Origin: Meiothermus sp.
GTDB taxonomy: Bacteria > Deinococcota > Deinococci > Deinococcales > Thermaceae
Length of the DNA: 64,000 nucleotides
Direction of reading: 5' to 3'
NCBI RefSeq assembly: GCF_026004075.1
Contig: NZ_BPIK01000001.1
Location: 549,501-613,500, forward strand
Positions 8,908 to 18,772 of this stretch are shown here, piece after piece. The stretch's first letter is position 1; every line of letters begins with the position of its first letter. A program made the position numbers and the translations under genes. Under the pieces are notes generated by a model that saw only the letters and a list, made by a program, of their open reading frames with translations, ran no database searches and was not told the DNA's origin.

Positions 8908-8930
8908 AGAGGCCTTGCTATGAGGCCTCT
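8899..8930 (-). terminator. Terminator of the nar operon
   Basis: Reading the minus strand, AGAGGCCT and AGGCCTCT form a perfect 8-bp stem with a 7-nt loop, followed by TTTCACTTT. It lies about 45 bases after the narT stop codon, at the end of the nar operon. Confidence 0.7.
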
Positions 8931-8973
8931 GGGTAACGGATTTGTGTGAACCCGCTTGCATAGAAGGGGGAGC

Positions 8974-10317
8974 TTAACAAGGTTTTTCAGCGCCCCTCCG
9001 GGCGTAGTAATACCAGTTGAGCAGCACGTTGAGGGCATAGAAAACCGCAGCTCCGTAGAAAAAGCCGACAGCAGAGCCGGTGCTGCCAATGACGGCCCCA
9101 ATCAGGGAGGAGAACGCGAAGGGGCCATAGGCGGCGATGGCGGCCGTCCAGCCGATCACCCCACCGGCCTTACGCGGCTCGAAGATCATGGGCATCTGCT
9201 TGAAGGTGCTGGCGTTGCCGATGCCGGAAAACAAGAAGACCAGCAGCATAAAGAACACAAACCAGGGGAACTGCTCGAGGGAAACGGGTCGCAGGAAGAA
9301 GGTGACGCCAATGGCCGAGATAAGCAAGCCAATGCCGCTTACCTGTGTCCAGATGGCCCCGCCGTAGCGGTCGGTGAGGGGGCCCATCAGTACCCGGAGG
9401 AGGGAGCCCACTAGCGGCCCCAGGAAAGCAAAGGCCAGGGGGTCGGGGGCCCCTTCAAACTTGCCGTACACGGTGCGTATAAGCAGGGGGAAGGTGGCCG
9501 AGAAACCCGAGAAAGAGCCAAAGGTCATGATGTAGAGGCTGGTCATGATCCAGGTGTGCTTGTCGCCAAAGATATCAAACTGCTCGCGGAAGTTGGCCCG
9601 CACCGGCACGCTTTTTAGCCAGAACCAGGCCAATGCTGCTCCCAACAACACCAGCGGCACGTACACCAGGGTGGCGTTTTGCAGCCAGATGGGTTTGCTG
9701 ACCTCGCCCTTGGTGAAGGTTTGCGGGTCGCCCAGCAACGAGCCCAGCAGGGCAAAGCCGATAATCCAAGGGGTCACAAACTGCACCACCGAAACCCCAA
9801 AATTGCCCACCCCGGCCTGAATCCCCAGGGCTGTGCCCTGTAGCTTTTTGGGGAAGAAGTAGCTGGTGCTGGGCATAAAGCCCGAGAAGTTGCCCCCGCC
9901 AATCCCGGCCAGAAAAGCCAGCACCATCAAAACCCAGAACGGGGTGGCGGTGTTTTGTACGGCCCAGGCCCAGCCCAGCAAGGGTACCAGCAGTAGCAGC
10001 GTGGAGTAGGTGACCAGATGGCGGGTTCCCAGGATGGGCGGCAAAAAGGTCCAGATGATGCGCAGGGTGCCCCCGGCCAGCCCCGGCATGGCGGCCAGCC
10101 AGAAAAGCTGCGATGTGCTCAGCTGAAAACCCACATTGGGTAGGCGCACGACCAGGGCGCTCACCACAAACCAGGTGATAAAGGCCAGGGTTAGGTTGAA
10201 GGTGGTAATCCAGAGGGTACGCCAGGCCAGGACTTTGCCCTGGGTTTCCCAAAACTGGGGGTCTTCGGGCTCCCATCGGGTTAGCCAGGTGGTGGGAAGG
10301 GGTTTGGAAGGGTTCAT
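8974..10317 (-). CDS. narT: Nitrate/nitrite transporter, NarK family (NarT-like)
   Basis: A 447-residue, 12-helix major facilitator protein of the nitrate/nitrite porter family. The NNP signature regions are visible as GIGGGNFSGFMPSTSYFFPK (about residues 135-155) and the second-half FLFSGIGNASTFKQMP. The start at 10317 is chosen because its ATGA overlaps the preceding gene's stop and an AGAGGA ribosome-binding site precedes it; an in-frame start 24 bases further upstream is less likely. As the last gene of the nar operon it corresponds to narT of the Thermus narCGHJIKT order. It would import nitrate or exchange it for nitrite; the direction cannot be read from sequence. Confidence 0.88.
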   Translation of the reverse strand: MNPSKPLPTTWLTRWEPEDPQFWETQGKVLAWRTLWITTFNLTLAFITWFVVSALVVRLPNVGFQLSTSQLFWLAAMPGLAGGTLRIIWTFLPPILGTRHLVTYSTLLLLVPLLGWAWAVQNTATPFWVLMVLAFLAGIGGGNFSGFMPSTSYFFPKKLQGTALGIQAGVGNFGVSVVQFVTPWIIGFALLGSLLGDPQTFTKGEVSKPIWLQNATLVYVPLVLLGAALAWFWLKSVPVRANFREQFDIFGDKHTWIMTSLYIMTFGSFSGFSATFPLLIRTVYGKFEGAPDPLAFAFLGPLVGSLLRVLMGPLTDRYGGAIWTQVSGIGLLISAIGVTFFLRPVSLEQFPWFVFFMLLVFLFSGIGNASTFKQMPMIFEPRKAGGVIGWTAAIAAYGPFAFSSLIGAVIGSTGSAVGFFYGAAVFYALNVLLNWYYYARRGAEKPC

Positions 10318-10826
10318 GGGTTCCTCTCGAGGCCCACCCAAGCAGCCTCATGTGCTGGGGTATGGGCATCCAAAACGACCAGGCGGTGGTCTTCCACACG
10401 GTACAGAAGCGGTACGACCGGAAGCCCCAGTCGTGCGGTCAGTTTGCGGGCTTGGCGCCGGGTGAAAGGTTCTACCTCGCCAATAGCCAGCGCGGCAATC
10501 TGGGCGCGGTAGTGCTGGATATGATGCTCGTTGGTAGGTAGGTGGTTGAGCACATAGGGGTCGGGGTACTGCATTGCGCAGTCGGTGTGCCCAATCAGGG
10601 CGATGGCCCCAATGCCCATGCGGGCTACCGAGAAGGCCAGGTAGGGCTCTACAGGTGCGGGGTTGGCCCCCCCAGTGCGCAACACGAAAGCGAAGTTTTC
10701 AGGCATGTGTAGGCGGATGCGAAAGTCCATACAGGTCACCACAGCCAGGACAGGGCGGTCGAAGGGCGGGAAAAACTGGCCTTGGTTGTGGCTTTGCAGC
10801 AAGATTTGGATGGGTTCAGGCAACAT
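10314..10826 (-). CDS. Beta-carbonic-anhydrase-like zinc protein in the nar operon
   Basis: This 170-residue protein has the beta-carbonic anhydrase zinc-site pattern: C32-x-D34-x-R36 in TCMDFRI and H80-x2-C83 in GHTDC, plus RTGGAN after the first motif. These are the three zinc ligands and the Asp-Arg dyad of the family, which interconverts CO2 and bicarbonate. Length is slightly below typical (about 180-220). A strong GGAGGTGG ribosome-binding site precedes the ATG at 10826, and the stop overlaps narT by 4 bases, so it is co-translated with the transporter. The Thermus nar operon order I know has narK followed directly by narT, so this gene is an addition. Confidence 0.82.
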   Translation of the reverse strand: MLPEPIQILLQSHNQGQFFPPFDRPVLAVVTCMDFRIRLHMPENFAFVLRTGGANPAPVEPYLAFSVARMGIGAIALIGHTDCAMQYPDPYVLNHLPTNEHHIQHYRAQIAALAIGEVEPFTRRQARKLTARLGLPVVPLLYRVEDHRLVVLDAHTPAHEAAWVGLERNP

Positions 10827-10879
10827 GGGCCACCTCCATACGCCTTGTAGAGCCCTTATGCATTTGCTAACCCGCCCCG

Positions 10880-12226
10880 TCAGTGCCCCTCGGGGTGGTG
10901 CTCGATTTTGCCCCGGAGGTGTGGTGCAGCCTGGTTGAGCATGGCGATAACCGTAAGGTGCATCCAGATGGCGCTGATGGCGGTGAGGATAAACAGCACC
11001 ACAAAGGTCATCTGGGGCAGCCCTGTCCAGGCCTGGGCGTAGGCGAAGAGCGGGGGCAGGAAGAACCCACCCAGCGCACCCAGCATGCCCACCAGACCGC
11101 CGACCGCCCCCACATCTTTGGGGAAGTACTCGGGGATGTGCTTGTACACCGCGGCCTTGCCAATGCCCATAGCTATCCCGACCAGGAAGACCAGAAGGGT
11201 AAAGGGCCAGACCGTCATGGTGTAGTGCATGACCTCGCGCATGCCGTCGGGCTCGATCCGGCTGGGCAGATACAGCACGATGTGCCCGTCGGGCATGGAC
11301 AGGAGCCAGGTGGCAAAAAGCATGGTGCCAAAGGTCCAGTACATCACCCGCCGGGCCCCGTAGCGGTCGGAGAAGTAGCCCCCCACCGGGCGCAGCAGAC
11401 TGGCCGGGAAGATAAACAGGGCGGTGAGCAGGGCGGCCTGGTAGAGGGGTAGCCCGAAAACATCTACGTAATACTTGGGGAGCCAGGCCGAGAGCGCCAC
11501 ATAGGCCCCAAAGACCACCACGTAGTAAAGGCTAAAGCGCCAGACCCGGATGTTCTTCAGGGGGCGCAGCATTTCCAGGAGGGGCCGACCCTGACCGGGC
11601 TTGCGATCTGTGCGGGGTGTAAAAACCCACATGGCCAGGGCCATCAAGACCAGCAACACCGCATATAGAAAGGGCACAAAACGCCAGCCGCCCGGTACCA
11701 GCCCGCCCAGGTAGCCCGCTGCCGGTACTGAAGCGATGATGGCCGGGCCGATGAACTTGGTGACGCTGGCCCCCACATTACCGGCCCCGAACACCCCCAG
11801 GGCAAACCCCTGCTGCTCCCGTGGGAACCAGGCTGCATTCCAGGCGATGCCCACACTAAAGGCGTTACCGGCAAAGCCGACCAGGAAGGCATAGAGCAGA
11901 AGTGCTTCGTAGCTGCTGGCCTGGGAGACCAGATAGGCCGGGATGGCGGTGAAGAGCAGCATGGCGGTAAAGACCACCTTGCCCCCGTAGCGGTCGGTGA
12001 GGATGCCGGCCAGAAGCCGCCAGATGGAGCCGTTCAGAATGGCTACCGCCGAGAGCCAGCTAAGCTGTACGTCGGTCAGGCCGAACTCCTTGCGGATGGG
12101 GATGCCCAGCACCCCGAACATCAGCCAGACGGCAAACATCAGGGTGAAACCCAACGTAGAGAGGGTGAGCACTTCCAGGCGCTGTTTGCGCTCGGAAGAA
12201 TTGGCATGGGGGCTAGTCTGTACCAT
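10880..12226 (-). CDS. narK: Nitrate/nitrite transporter, NarK family
   Basis: A 448-residue, 12-helix major facilitator protein. The nitrate-porter signature is seen in GFAGNAFSVGIAWNAAWFP (about residues 115-133) and FLVGIAMGIGKAAVYKHIPEYFP in the second half. The ATG at 12226 has an AGGAGGT ribosome-binding site 5 nt upstream and lies 13 nt before the narI stop, so the genes overlap and are probably translationally coupled. An in-frame GTG two codons earlier sits within the ribosome-binding site. Its sequence differs clearly from the second transporter narT, so the two probably have different roles, such as nitrate/proton symport and nitrate/nitrite exchange. Confidence 0.92.
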   Translation of the reverse strand: MVQTSPHANSSERKQRLEVLTLSTLGFTLMFAVWLMFGVLGIPIRKEFGLTDVQLSWLSAVAILNGSIWRLLAGILTDRYGGKVVFTAMLLFTAIPAYLVSQASSYEALLLYAFLVGFAGNAFSVGIAWNAAWFPREQQGFALGVFGAGNVGASVTKFIGPAIIASVPAAGYLGGLVPGGWRFVPFLYAVLLVLMALAMWVFTPRTDRKPGQGRPLLEMLRPLKNIRVWRFSLYYVVVFGAYVALSAWLPKYYVDVFGLPLYQAALLTALFIFPASLLRPVGGYFSDRYGARRVMYWTFGTMLFATWLLSMPDGHIVLYLPSRIEPDGMREVMHYTMTVWPFTLLVFLVGIAMGIGKAAVYKHIPEYFPKDVGAVGGLVGMLGALGGFFLPPLFAYAQAWTGLPQMTFVVLFILTAISAIWMHLTVIAMLNQAAPHLRGKIEHHPEGH

Positions 12227-12965
12227 AAGCACCTCCTTTTTCGGCAGTTTGAGGCTGGGCAGATGGGCGGGCAGCGGCGGGTACAGCGGAGCGGCGGTGT
12301 TTGCGTACCCAGATCACCAACTGCCAGGGCCGCCACAAGTAGCCCAGCGGTACGGTGATGATGTGAATCAGTCGAGTAAAGGGGAACAGCGCCAGCAAGA
12401 CCCAGAAGTTGAAGACGTGGAGCTGGATCCAGAAGGGCAGGTCGGCTACCAGCTCGGGGCGGGGGCGCAGGGTGAGGATGGACCACAGGTAAGGGGTGAA
12501 GACCGAGGGGAACCAGTAGGAGCCGTAGCGGTACAGCACGGCGGTGAGAACACCCGTAACCACCGAGACCAGTAGCAGCAGCAGCACGATTACATCGGAG
12601 GGGCGGGTTACGGCCAGGATGCGCCGGTTGGAGAGCCGGCGGTAGAGCAGCACCAGCAGCCCCCCCAGCGTCCACAAGGCCAGGGCCAGGCCGGTGATCT
12701 CGAGCAGGAAGAGTCGGATGGGCACGGCGTTCCACCACAGGAGGCCCTGTGGTACCAGAACGGCCAGCAAGTGCCCTAGCAGAATAATCAGAATGCCCCA
12801 GTGAAAGGGGATAGAGCCGAAAAAGAGCAGCTTGCGTTCGAGCAACTGGCTCGAGAGACTGCTGACGCTGAAAGGCTTACCGCGCATCCGCTGGAAGCTG
12901 ACGATAACGAGGAGCGCCAGCGCCACATAGGGAAAGACTTGAAACAGCAGCACGTTCCAGTTCAT
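12213..12965 (-). CDS. narI: Respiratory nitrate reductase gamma subunit (cytochrome b)
   Basis: NarI is the membrane diheme cytochrome b that takes electrons from quinol and passes them through NarH to NarG. The 250-residue protein has five predicted helices with conserved histidines, FHWGILIILLGHLL (residues about 54-67) and the paired histidines in QLHVFNFW and FTRLIHIITVPLGYL near the C-terminus, which are the expected heme ligands. It starts with an ATGA overlap at the narJ stop. A hydrophilic tail of about 25 residues extends beyond the usual end. Confidence 0.95.
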   Translation of the reverse strand: MNWNVLLFQVFPYVALALLVIVSFQRMRGKPFSVSSLSSQLLERKLLFFGSIPFHWGILIILLGHLLAVLVPQGLLWWNAVPIRLFLLEITGLALALWTLGGLLVLLYRRLSNRRILAVTRPSDVIVLLLLLVSVVTGVLTAVLYRYGSYWFPSVFTPYLWSILTLRPRPELVADLPFWIQLHVFNFWVLLALFPFTRLIHIITVPLGYLWRPWQLVIWVRKHRRSAVPAAARPSAQPQTAEKGGAYGTD

Positions 12966-13531
12966 TCGCGCCCTCCTTTGGATAGGCTGCCGAAGAGCGA
13001 ACCCACCACCACAGGCAGTTGCAAGTCGGGGGCTTTGGCGTAGGGTTTAACGGCCTCGAGCGTCGCTTCCAACAGCATCAAATAAGGATTGCTGGGCTCG
13101 AGGGTCTTGAGGGTCTGGATCATCTGGTGCAGGGCCGGCTCCAGCAGCTGGCGTAGCTCGGGTAGGGGTGTTGGGGCTTTGGCCAGATAGCGCAGGATGG
13201 GGATCAGGTGATCGGGAATCTCACCCGCGGTGTCTATTCCCAGGGCCTGGTAGGCCGCATTGAGTTCGGCCATCAGGCGGCCCCGCCGGTAGTCCTCGCC
13301 GTAGACGGCATAGCCGATATAAGGCGCGGTGAGCGGGGTGAGCTCGAGGGTGCGGGTGAAAAGCTCCTCGCGCTCGGCCAGCTTGAGCTCGGAGAGGGCC
13401 TTGAGGAAGCGCTCGAGCAGGTCTTTGGCCCTCGATTTTGGTAGATCCTGTAGCCTCTCCCACAGGGCCTTGGTGGAGCCCGGTTGGGGGTAGTGGTAGG
13501 CGAGTGCTAGGGTTGTGAGTAGGTCGTCCAT
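12962..13531 (-). CDS. narJ: Nitrate reductase assembly chaperone
   Basis: NarJ is a cytoplasmic chaperone that helps insert the molybdenum cofactor into NarG before membrane attachment. The 189-residue protein starts MDDLLTTLALAYHYP, has the family segment YIGYAVYGEDYRRGRLMAELNAAY (with the conserved G-E-D-x-x-R-G core) and DHLIPILRYLA. It is somewhat shorter than the enterobacterial protein, as in Thermus. The gene lies between narH and narI, follows a 116-base gap after narH, and overlaps narI by 4 bases. Confidence 0.93.
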   Translation of the reverse strand: MDDLLTTLALAYHYPQPGSTKALWERLQDLPKSRAKDLLERFLKALSELKLAEREELFTRTLELTPLTAPYIGYAVYGEDYRRGRLMAELNAAYQALGIDTAGEIPDHLIPILRYLAKAPTPLPELRQLLEPALHQMIQTLKTLEPSNPYLMLLEATLEAVKPYAKAPDLQLPVVVGSLFGSLSKGGRE

Positions 13532-13551
13532 AGGTACCTCTGAAGGGGATG

Positions 13552-13638
13552 AAAGGCGAGGAAAGAGAAAAGGGGAAGGAGGAAAGCAAAGGCCTTTGAC
13601 TTCACTTTTCTCTTTCTTCTTTCCTCCTTTCTCGCCTT
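13552..13638. repeat. Imperfect purine/pyrimidine inverted repeat between narH and narJ
   Basis: The only sizeable gap inside the nar operon holds a purine-rich left half and a pyrimidine-rich right half. GGCGAG (13555-13560) pairs with CTCGCC near 13631-13636, and GAAAGAGAAAAG (13561-13572) is the exact complement of CTTTTCTCTTTC (13605-13616). GGAAGGAGGAAAG (13574-13586) nearly matches CTTTCCTCCTTTC. The blocks cannot all pair in one nested hairpin, so alternative folds are possible. Confidence 0.55.
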
Positions 13639-13647
13639 GTCGCCGTT

Positions 13648-15156
13648 CTAGTCGCCCCTGACTGGCAACTCGATAAACCCAACGCCGGTCTCGCCCTTGT
13701 GGGCCAGGGGGTCGTTCCAGACCTCTACCGCCATCTCGCGGTGGTAGGGCGGCACCACGAAGCGCTCTGCAAGGGTGGGCTTGGCGGTGAGCTGGTAGAT
13801 GGCCTCGATCTCCTCGGGGGTGGTTCCGGCCGCTTCCACCAGCCGCAGGGTGGCCTCGTCCATGTGGCCCTCCACGCTTTGCCGGCGCTTGTAAATGCGT
13901 ACGGCCAGCAGCTTGCGCAGGATGGGCTTGACCACCTCTACGTTGCCTGCAGCGAACAGGTTGGCCAGGTACTCCAGCGGCAGACGGGCTTTTTCCAGGT
14001 GATTGAACAGCTCGAAATCTATTTTTTCGGGGGGGAGCTCGAGCCTGACCAGGCCCTCCTCAATGCTACTCACGATGGGGGAGAGCGGCGGGATGTAGAA
14101 GAGCATGGCCATGGTGCGGTACTCGGGGTGCAGCGGCAGGGCCAGCTTCCAGACCTTCACGAACTTGTATACCGGCGAAGCCTGCGCGGCCTGAATCCAG
14201 TCGTCGCCCAGGCCGTTCTCCTTGGCGGCTGCAATCACGGTGGGGTCGAAGGGGTCGAGGATGGCATTGAGCTGGGCCTGTACCAGGTCTTTGATATCGG
14301 CGTGGGCGGCGGTGGCAATCTGGTCGGCGTCGTAGAGGATTACCCCCAGGTAGCGGATGCGCCCCACGCAGGAGTGGAAGCAGGCCGGGGCCTGACCGGT
14401 CTCGAGGCGGGGGAAGCACAGGATGCACTTCTCGCTCTTGCCGGTGGCCCAGTTGTAGTAGACCTTTTTGTAGGGGCAGGCTGCTACGCACATGCGCCAG
14501 CCCTTGCACTTGTTCTCGTTGACCAGCACCACCCCGTCCTCGGCGCGTTTATAAATTGCGCCGCTGGGGCAGGCTGCTACGCAGGCCGGGTTCAGGCAGT
14601 GGTTGCAGATGCGGGGCAGGTAGTTGAAGGCCACCCGCTCGATTTCGGCCATCTGGGCCTGAATTTCCGGGGACACGCCGGCCCAGTTGGGGTCGTTTTG
14701 GGCGTAGAGGTTGGAACCCCCCAGGTCGTCGTCCCAGTTGGGGCCTGCGGCGATGTTCATGGGCTCGCCGGTGATCATCGAGATGGGCCGGGCTACCGGC
14801 TGGTCGTCGCTCTCGGGGGCGTTGAAGAGGTGCTGGTAGTCGAAGGTGAAGGGCTCGTAGTAGTCGTCAATCTCGGGCAGGGCCGGGTTGAAAAACAGGT
14901 TGGCCAGGCCCCGGGCGCGGGAGTGCAACTTGAGCTCGAGCCGCCCGTTCTTTTTCTCCCAACCCCCCTTAAACCGCTCCTGGTCTTCCCAGCCGGTGGG
15001 GTAACCCGTACCGGGCCGGGTCTCGACGTTGTTCCACCACATGTACTCGGTGCCCTTGCGGTCGGTCCAGAGGTTTTTACAGGCGACCGAGCAGGTGTGG
15101 CACCCGATGCACTTATCGAGGTGGAAGGTCATGGAAACGTGTGCACGTACGTTCAT
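13648..15156 (-). CDS. narH: Respiratory nitrate reductase beta subunit (iron-sulfur)
   Basis: NarH wires electrons from NarI to NarG through four clusters. Cluster cysteines are visible in CIGCHTCSVAC (C16, C19, C22, C26), CNHCLNPACVAACPSG, CKGWRMCVAACPYKK and KCILCFPR...CFHSCVGR. The Trp in CKGWRMC replaces a cysteine, as expected for the [3Fe-4S] cluster of NarH. The chosen ATG at 15156 has AAGGAGA nine nt upstream; the frame extends 21 codons further but without support. The protein has 502 residues. It starts 25 bases after narG. Confidence 0.95.
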   Translation of the reverse strand: MNVRAHVSMTFHLDKCIGCHTCSVACKNLWTDRKGTEYMWWNNVETRPGTGYPTGWEDQERFKGGWEKKNGRLELKLHSRARGLANLFFNPALPEIDDYYEPFTFDYQHLFNAPESDDQPVARPISMITGEPMNIAAGPNWDDDLGGSNLYAQNDPNWAGVSPEIQAQMAEIERVAFNYLPRICNHCLNPACVAACPSGAIYKRAEDGVVLVNENKCKGWRMCVAACPYKKVYYNWATGKSEKCILCFPRLETGQAPACFHSCVGRIRYLGVILYDADQIATAAHADIKDLVQAQLNAILDPFDPTVIAAAKENGLGDDWIQAAQASPVYKFVKVWKLALPLHPEYRTMAMLFYIPPLSPIVSSIEEGLVRLELPPEKIDFELFNHLEKARLPLEYLANLFAAGNVEVVKPILRKLLAVRIYKRRQSVEGHMDEATLRLVEAAGTTPEEIEAIYQLTAKPTLAERFVVPPYHREMAVEVWNDPLAHKGETGVGFIELPVRGD

Positions 15157-15181
15157 GGCTATCTCCTTGGCAAGAAACCAG

Positions 15182-18100
15182 CTACCACTGGGGCTGCTCG
15201 ATACGCCGCACATACACAAAGGTGTCGCGGTTGACCCCTACCGGCCCCCAGTAGTTGAAGGCGTAGGTGAACTGGGCATAACCCCCGCTCATCAACACCG
15301 GCTTGAGGCGGGCGCGGGTGATGGAGTTGTTCATGCCAGCCCGTTTGCCCCGCAATGGCGACTTGGGTACCGAGAGGGTGCGCTCGGTGGCGTGATAGAC
15401 AAAGACCGTACCCCTGGGGATGCGGGCCGAGACGATGCAGCGCTGTACGAAGACCCCGTTGTCGTTGAACAGCTCCACCCAGTCGTTGTCGCGGATGCCC
15501 ATCTCCTGGGCGTCTTTGTCGTTGAGCCAGATGGGGTAGCCGCCGCGGGAGAGGGTCATCATGCGGTGGTTGTCGGAGTAGGTCGAGTGGATGCTCCACT
15601 TGCCGTGGGGGGTGATGTAGTTGAGGAGCTTGCCCTGGGCCTCGGCCCTGGTAATCTCGGTCTCGAGCAGCATGGTGTGGTCGGGGCGCGGCTTGTAGGT
15701 GGGCAGGTGCTCGCCCCAGGCCAGGTAGTTCTCGTGATCCAGGTAGAAGTGCTGTCGCCCGGAGAGGGTGCGCCAGGGAATCAGACGCTCGACGTTGAGG
15801 GTAAAGGGGCTGTAGGCCCGGCCCCCGTTGATGATGGCGCTCCAGGTGGGGGTGGTGAGCTGACGGCGCGGCTGGGCCACGATGTCGGCGAAGCTGATGC
15901 GGGTGTCGCGCACGGGCTCGGCTAGGTCGGTGAGCTTTACGCCGGTCTTCTTCTCTTCGTCCTTGAAGGCGCGGTAGGCCAGCTCGCCGTTGGAGACGGG
16001 GTCGAGGTAGAGGATGGCCTCGGCCACCTGACGGGCGCTTTCCAGGCTGGGATACACCGCGCCGTTCAGCTTGCGCCCTTGTCGCTTGCGCAGGTCGTCG
16101 TAGAAATCGCCCGCGGGAATGCTGAGGCCGTGCATTCCTACGCCGTTTTTCTCAATTCCATCGCCCAGCGAGACCATCTTCTCGTACACCAGCGGATACT
16201 GCCGCTCGACCACGCGAAACTTGGGCATGGTTTTGCCGGGGATGGGCTCGACCTGGCCTTTCTTCCAGTCGCGGTCGTCGGGCTGGGCCAGCTCGTCCAC
16301 GGTGTCGTGCTGGAGCGGGATCATCACAATATCCCTGACCGGCTGGGCCAGGTGTTTCTGGGCCAGCTCGCTAAAGCGCTGGGCGATGGCCTTGTAGATA
16401 TCCCAGTCGCTCTTGCTCTCCCACAGCGGGGGCACGGCGGCCTGCATGGGGTTGATGTAGGTGTGCAGGTCGGTGGTGTTGAGGTCGTCCTTTTCGTACC
16501 AGGAGGCGGTGGGTAGCACGATGTCGGAGTACAAGGCGCTGGTGTCCATGCGGAAGTTCAGATCCACCACCAGATCGAGCTTGCCCTGGGGCGCTTCTCG
16601 GCGGTACCTGACTTCGCTCAGGTGTCCGTTAGCCTGCTCCTGGGCCACGGTGTTGGTGTGGGTGCCCAGGTAATGCTTGAGGAAGAACTCGTGCCCTTTG
16701 GCGGAGGTGCCGATGGCATTGCCGCGCCAGATAAACCAGACTCGAGGCCAGTTGGAAGGCGCGTCGGGGTCGTCTATAGCGAACTCCAGCCGCCCTTCTT
16801 TGAGCTGCTGAACCACATACGCCACGATCTCCTGCTCGGTTCTGGCGCCGGCCTTCTCGGCCTCTTTGACGACCTCGAGGCTCGACTTGTTGAACTGCGG
16901 GAAGAAGGGCAGCCAGCCCTTGCGCACCGCTCGGGCCTGGTGGTCAATGGTGTGGTCCCCGTTCTTCTCTACGGTTTTGTCGTAGTCCTTGTAGCCCCGC
17001 TCGTAGCGCCACTGGTCGGAGTGGACGTAGTGGAAGCTGGGGGTGTTTTGCTGCCGGGCCGGGTAGCCCCAGTCCCCGGCAAAGGCGATGGGCCCCCAAC
17101 TGGCCTGGTTGGCGAGTTTTTCCTGCCCTACGTAGTGGGCCAGCCCGCCGCCGTTGACGCCCACCGCCCCAGTGAGCATCAGGGCCACAATGCCCGCGCG
17201 GTAGAGCAGGTTGTTGTGGTACCAGTGGTTGGCCCCTGCCCCGATGATAATCAGGTTTTTGCCCTGGGTCTTCTCGCCGTTTTCGGCCCACTCGCGGGCG
17301 TAGCGAATCAGGGTGTCGCGGTGGATGCCGGTGTACTGCTCCTGCCAGGCCGGGGTGTAGGGCCCTACCTCGTCGTAGCTTTGGGGGTAATCGCCACCCA
17401 GCCCCCGATCCACCCCGAACTGGGCCATCAGCAGGTCGAAGACGGTGGTAACCATCACCTGCTGGCCGCCCTTGGTGGTCAGCTTCTTGACCGGAACGCC
17501 GCGCTGGGTCTTTTTGTCCGCGCCGAAGTCGTCGAACTCGAGCTGGAGCACTTCATCGGCCTGGTCGCGGAAGCTCAACAGCGGGTCAATTTCCTCGCCG
17601 GTTCTGGCATCCTTGAGCTCCAGGTTCCACTTGCCCTTCTGGCTCTGCCAGCGGAAGCCAATGGTGCCACCGGGCATCCGGGGTGCGCCCGAGCGCTCGT
17701 CCCAGACCAGCAGCTTCCAGTCGCCGTTTTCTTCGTCTGCGTAGTCGGCCAGTTGGCTGGCCCGCAGGTAGCGGCCTGGCCTGCCGTCCTTGACCTCGAC
17801 CAGCATGGGGCTGTCGGTGTAGCGCTTGAGGTAGTTGACAAAGTACGGCACTTGTTTGAGGAGGTAGAACTCCTTGAGGATGACGTGGTTCACCGCCATC
17901 CAGAAGGCCCCGTCCTGGCCTGGGTTGATGGGCAGCCACCAGTCGGCATACTTAGCGACCTGGTTGAAGTCCGGCGCAAAAACCGTGAACTTGGCCCCGG
18001 CGTAGCGCCCCTCGGCCACGTAGTGCACGTCGGGGGTACGGGTCATGTTAAGGTTGGAGCCCACCACCGCAATAAAACGGGCGTTGTACCAGTCGGCGGC

Positions 18101-18772
18101 CTCGTGCACGTCGGTCTGCTCGCCCCAGATTTCGGGGCTGGCGTTGGGTAGGTCGCAGTACCAGTCGTAGAAGCTCATCGGCACGCCCCCAATCAGGCTC
18201 AAGAAACGCGAGCCGGCGGCGTAGCTGATCTGCGACATGGCCGGAATGGGACTAAAGCCGATAATCCGGTCGGGGCCGTATTGCTGGATGGTATGGATTA
18301 GCGAGGCAGAAATAATGTCCAGGGCCTCGTCCCAGCTAAACCGTCTGAAACCCCCCTTGCCCCGTGCCCGCTGCCAGCGTCTGCGCTTCTCGGGGTCGCT
18401 CACCAGGCTCTTCCAGGCGGCTACTGGGTCGGCGTGCTGTTCCCGTGCTTCGCGCCACAGGTCAATGAGCGCGCCGCGCGCGTAGGGATACTTGACCCGG
18501 ATGGGGCTATAGAGGTACCAGGAGTAGCTCACCCCGCGCTGGCAGCCCCGGGGGGTGATGTCGGGCAGGCTGGGGTCTATGGCGGGGTAATCGGTGGCCT
18601 GCAGCTCCCAGGTCACGATACCGTCCTTGACGAAGACCTCCCAGCTACAACTGCCGGTGCAGTTGACCCCGTGGGTGGTGCGCACCCGTTTGTCATGGGC
18701 GAAGCGGTTGCGGTAAAACTCCTCCCACTTGCGTTCGGTGGGGGCTTCCAGTTCCTTGATCCAGTCGCTCAT
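15182..18772 (-). CDS. narG: Respiratory nitrate reductase alpha subunit (molybdenum)
   Basis: NarG reduces nitrate to nitrite at a bis-MGD molybdenum centre on the inner face of the membrane. The 1196-residue protein has the His/Cys ligand set of the FS0 cluster (H34, C38, C42, C77) in HGVNCTGSC and RGCQRG, and the molybdenum-ligand aspartate D203 in [10 protein letters not shown]. Domain order and length match NarG (E. coli 1247 residues). There is no twin-arginine leader, consistent with a cytoplasmic-side enzyme. It overlaps narC by 4 bases (ATGA), so the cytochrome and the catalytic subunit are translationally coupled. Confidence 0.97.
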   Translation of the reverse strand: MSDWIKELEAPTERKWEEFYRNRFAHDKRVRTTHGVNCTGSCSWEVFVKDGIVTWELQATDYPAIDPSLPDITPRGCQRGVSYSWYLYSPIRVKYPYARGALIDLWREAREQHADPVAAWKSLVSDPEKRRRWQRARGKGGFRRFSWDEALDIISASLIHTIQQYGPDRIIGFSPIPAMSQISYAAGSRFLSLIGGVPMSFYDWYCDLPNASPEIWGEQTDVHEAADWYNARFIAVVGSNLNMTRTPDVHYVAEGRYAGAKFTVFAPDFNQVAKYADWWLPINPGQDGAFWMAVNHVILKEFYLLKQVPYFVNYLKRYTDSPMLVEVKDGRPGRYLRASQLADYADEENGDWKLLVWDERSGAPRMPGGTIGFRWQSQKGKWNLELKDARTGEEIDPLLSFRDQADEVLQLEFDDFGADKKTQRGVPVKKLTTKGGQQVMVTTVFDLLMAQFGVDRGLGGDYPQSYDEVGPYTPAWQEQYTGIHRDTLIRYAREWAENGEKTQGKNLIIIGAGANHWYHNNLLYRAGIVALMLTGAVGVNGGGLAHYVGQEKLANQASWGPIAFAGDWGYPARQQNTPSFHYVHSDQWRYERGYKDYDKTVEKNGDHTIDHQARAVRKGWLPFFPQFNKSSLEVVKEAEKAGARTEQEIVAYVVQQLKEGRLEFAIDDPDAPSNWPRVWFIWRGNAIGTSAKGHEFFLKHYLGTHTNTVAQEQANGHLSEVRYRREAPQGKLDLVVDLNFRMDTSALYSDIVLPTASWYEKDDLNTTDLHTYINPMQAAVPPLWESKSDWDIYKAIAQRFSELAQKHLAQPVRDIVMIPLQHDTVDELAQPDDRDWKKGQVEPIPGKTMPKFRVVERQYPLVYEKMVSLGDGIEKNGVGMHGLSIPAGDFYDDLRKRQGRKLNGAVYPSLESARQVAEAILYLDPVSNGELAYRAFKDEEKKTGVKLTDLAEPVRDTRISFADIVAQPRRQLTTPTWSAIINGGRAYSPFTLNVERLIPWRTLSGRQHFYLDHENYLAWGEHLPTYKPRPDHTMLLETEITRAEAQGKLLNYITPHGKWSIHSTYSDNHRMMTLSRGGYPIWLNDKDAQEMGIRDNDWVELFNDNGVFVQRCIVSARIPRGTVFVYHATERTLSVPKSPLRGKRAGMNNSITRARLKPVLMSGGYAQFTYAFNYWGPVGVNRDTFVYVRRIEQPQW

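Noticed and set aside
8640-8961. Short frames on both strands between the iron permease and nar terminator.
   Set aside because: They translate the repeat-like sequence and the terminator stem; no ribosome-binding sites.
13699-18151. Long plus-strand open frames opposite narH and narG (13699-15234 and 16622-18151).
   Set aside because: They are antisense to genes with full motif sets, and their translations are low-complexity Gly/Val/Leu/Gln-rich strings typical of GC-rich shadow frames.
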